Of a DNA stretch of 64,000 nucleotides, positions 61,001 to 64,000 are shown in pieces (the first letter of the stretch is position 1; the number at the start of each line of letters is the position of its first letter). Source of the DNA: Triglochin maritima (taxonomy: Eukaryota; Streptophyta; Magnoliopsida; Alismatales; Juncaginaceae); assembly GCA_963682175.1 (NCBI GenBank), contig OY821777.1, positions 3,737,501-3,801,500 on the forward strand, written 5' to 3'. The translations under genes were made by a program, and so were the position numbers. The notes under the pieces are model-generated. The model saw only the letters and a program-made list of their open reading frames with translations. It was not told the origin of the DNA and did not search any database.

Positions 61001-64000
61001 CAGAATGTAATGATGATTATGATTTCATATGAAGAGCAAGCCATGACTACCTTCATATAGCAAGGTTAATGCAAATCAAAGCAGGCAAAATTAGATGAGT
61101 AACTAGGAATCAAGATTTTGGAACTTATATGACAATGCTGAGTTTTATATGTCTTTTTAATTACCAAAAAATTAGAGATATTTCCAAGAATTATGTGCCT
61201 CTAGACCTCTGAAAGGTTAAAATAAATCAAATATCATTCAACGGAAAATGATATTCAATATAGTCTGCATTAATACTTTCTATCGTGCCTTTTGTTCGCC
61301 CATTTTGACCATCTTTCATTTATATTTTCTCGCATTATGAATCTTCACTTGACCATTCAATATACGAACATTCAGTCCCAAAGGGAAATGTCAATAAACA
61401 AATGATGTTGGTTTAAGATTGATAAAAATAAGTCATGAAAGGGCATAATAGAAAGCACTAGAAAAAAATTAAAGGATATTTGTGATATTATGTGTAATAA
61501 AAAAGCTTGAAATACTTTAGGTTTATTATGTGTGATATTTGTGATATTAACCATGGAATTAATAATCGATAAAGTTTAGAAAGAAAATATAGCAAAATCA
61601 ACAAATATAAGCACACATTATGAACAAAAATGAGAAATGACTTGATAAGTGTACATTATAATGACAGAATCAATGCACAACAGGTCTGAGGTGCAACCAA
61701 AAGGTTTTACATTCCCACAATCACACTTCCAAACTCTAATATGAGAAACGATAATCAGACTTCCTCTAGGTTGTGACGGTGACATGATAGGAAAGTTGAA
61801 ACATGGGTAGGATGCCAGTTAGTCAAGCTTCAAGGAGGTGAGATGTGAAAGTCTGGGACCTTTGGGGGCACTACTTTAATCTGATCTGTAACTATGGGAT
61901 ACAAATTATTAACGTCAAATGAATGCATCCAATAGGTTTTTCCCAGTCAAACTGATTGAATCATTATTAGACAAGGTCAATTGCCAAACTGGGCAAAGTA
62001 TATGCTAGTAAAGGAGGCAGATTGGTTAGTTATTAACCACTTACTTTAGCTCGAGCTTGTAAAGAGCAAAAACTACTATAAAAAAAGTCTGAGTTGCATA
62101 AGCTAGGGGAATCAACATAAGAAACAGCTCATAAGTTATGATCCTGCGGTATACTAAGAAAGATACTGAGAAATGGAGTTGGCTCAATTTTAGTTATAAA
62201 AAAAAGATGACCAAGTTGCAAGTGTTGTATTAAAAATAATTATAGTAGGTTTGTTAGATATACTCTTGAGAATTTCATGGCAACACAAGCATTACAACAA
62301 GATCATTTACTCATCTCGCTCATGAGAAGGAAACTTCAAACAAGTGTCAGAAATCACAACATAATGATGGAACAATACATGCCTAAAGCCACTACAAAAA
62401 AAACATACCTTTCTCCCTTTTGAGGGAAAACAATGCAATCTACGAGGCCTGTTTCCTCTAGATCAGAATCATTTACAGCTTCAAGTACTCGAATATCACC
62501 AGGATGGAGACATGGATTTTTTGTCACAATCACCTTTCCCGTTATAACAGCTGTTTTATCATCAACTTTTTCAAGGAAAACTTGATCTTCTTGTGATTCG
62601 TACTTTGCCATTGTTACTCTGACATACACTTGTCCATAACTCAGGTTGCCTGTTTCATCGAGACATCCTAACAAGACTCGGCCTTTAGGAACAAATATGC
62701 GACATTTACTTTTAACATCAGCCAAGTGATATTCACAGTAAGCTTTAAGTACCATCAGAAGGTATGGCTCTGAAATTGGTTCGTAGCCATGGGTCAACAT
62801 CTTCAATGACGTTTTTGCGCCACCTCCAGCCATGCTATCCAAGAAACTCAAAGCAGCTTCTTTTTTTGTAAAAACTTCTTCTAAGATCCGTAATTGTTCT
62901 TGTTGCAGTGCCTCAAAAGCTTCATCTGATACCCCAAGTGTAGATAATAAAGATATGATTTCACGATTTAAATAGCACGGCATGGATTTACTCCACTTGG
63001 TGATACAAAGCATTGTGTTATCAGAGTCAAACTTAAGCATGCTTGGACGAAGAGAAATTTTGCAAAAAGAAGAACGATCAACGGAAACAACTCCTTTATA
63101 GCCACCAAACCTTATCTGGAAAGCTGAAGGAGTCTCTTTCAACCCACAACGTTTGGCAACTTGAGTGGCAAAGGCAGCAGAAATAGTCCCTATACCATCA
63201 GAAAAGCAATACTTGATGCCATCGATTGTAACTTCAACATCCGGAATGATATGAAGATCTTGTGGGCAGACGTTGAATGTCTGCAAGGAAGAGCTAAACA
63301 ATTGACCCATTCTCGCAGCGCATTTGGATACGCTTCGAATTTTCTTGAAATTACCCATCCATTCTCTAATCTTTTCTGCAGTGAGGGACTCGGAAGAAGC
63401 GAACATCCAAATAGAATTTGACCGAAGTTGACTAGCAGAAAAGGCAAGGAATTCAAAGTGTTTTGAGCCAATTGACAATCCATCTTCAAGAATAGATAAT
63501 ATCCGAGTGTATATAGCAGTTCTATAAGATTGAGAAAATATGGAACCACCCATTTTGGTAGAGACTGCATCAGATGGAAGCTTACTCCAGTCTTCATCGA
63601 CAAAAGAAACTCTTAAGAAATCAGAAGCATGAGAAGCATGATGCATTACCACATAATTTGATGGTTCAATTTCAGGTCCCAACATGTAAACTCTTGACGG
63701 GGTAATAAGCATTCGGTGACAGCTCATCAAGTTCCCTGACAACATGCTTGCATTAGATTGTAGACATCCATTGGATTTTGCCCTCATATTCTCCACTTGC
63801 AACTTTATGAACCCCACAGGATCGTAACAAGTTGATGGGAACTTATGCATTTTCAGAAGAACTTTTTTAGCAATATCTGTTGATAAATAGCTTAGAGTTG
63901 TAAACAAATCATCATTGATTTGCCCAAAAGAGATTTTCTGCGAATGGACTAAGGAGTTCAATTGAAAAACTATTTCATAGGGTATTTCATAATTATGTGG
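58062..64000 (-). CDS. RDR2: RNA-dependent RNA polymerase, RDR2-like, 3' part
   Basis: Three exons are visible: 64000-62409 (continues beyond the right edge), 60329-60179 and 58838-58062, all in phase (AG|G and CAG|GAA joins), about 840 residues. The catalytic loop DLDGD is at 60301-60287 within HPNECSGGDLDGDLYF. Other RDR motifs: VRVSFVDE-type FLRVSFVDEDW, FEFLAFSASQLRSNSIWMF, IPDVEVTIDGIKYCFSDGIG, SAFQIRFGGYKGVVSVD, CLHPGDIRVLEAV and VDCIVFPQKGER. The C-terminal exon (INDSLGAISTAHLVHADREP, then AVDFAKTGAPAEMP) fits RDR2 better than RDR1 or RDR6. RDR2 makes double-stranded RNA from Pol IV transcripts for 24-nt siRNA and DNA methylation. Introns of about 2.1 and 1.3 kb hold nothing recognisable. 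The N-terminus and start are outside the window. Confidence 0.92.

Overview
This is plant nuclear DNA: spliced genes with GT-AG introns, AT-rich introns and intergenic DNA, and plant-only families (CAMTA, DYW-type PPR, CDKC, ZYP1, RDR2). The alternative oxidase looks like the AOX2 type, which monocots lack, so a non-monocot angiosperm (probably a eudicot) is the best guess. I cannot name the species.

Genes in order: 5' end of a CAMTA calmodulin-binding transcription factor (minus, cut at the left edge); a single-exon ECB2/VAC1-like PPR-DYW organelle RNA-editing factor (minus, 12490-15087); a 12-exon CDKC kinase (plus, 27164-31655); a 9-exon IMP4 U3 snoRNP protein (plus, 33432-39111); a 4-exon alternative oxidase (plus, 42970-46260); an 18-exon ZYP1 synaptonemal complex protein (plus, 47908-53959); and an RDR2-like RNA-dependent RNA polymerase (minus, from 58062, cut at the right edge). 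For the complete genes, all my exon joins keep phase and give lengths normal for the families. These neighbours share no pathway; this is ordinary gene-by-gene plant layout.

The rest is mostly transposons, many with visible target-site duplications (TSDs): a 4.8-kb Mutator-like element (MULE, 15710-20482), several small hAT-like elements with 8-bp TSDs, a TRIM retrotransposon inside the AOX gene, two SINE pieces, a decayed L1-type LINE with a nested Tourist-like MITE, a probable Pack-MULE just upstream of AOX, a FAR1-like pseudogene, several large foldback elements, and an 831-bp sequence repeated in tandem.

The most interesting locus is the MULE. It carries two convergent genes laid out like maize MuDR. 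The left gene encodes a MULE transposase joined by splicing to an OTU-type cysteine-protease domain and has one in-frame stop. The right gene encodes a small, low-complexity protein of 164 residues that I do not recognise. Each gene starts with a tiny exon near its terminal repeat, followed by a first intron that holds an array of 33-bp units built on the palindrome GGCGTCT-N5-AGACGCC. Decayed relatives at about 22.1, 23.0 and 56.1 kb keep the second gene's 54-nt first exon, its splice donor and traces of the array, so this is a conserved family design.
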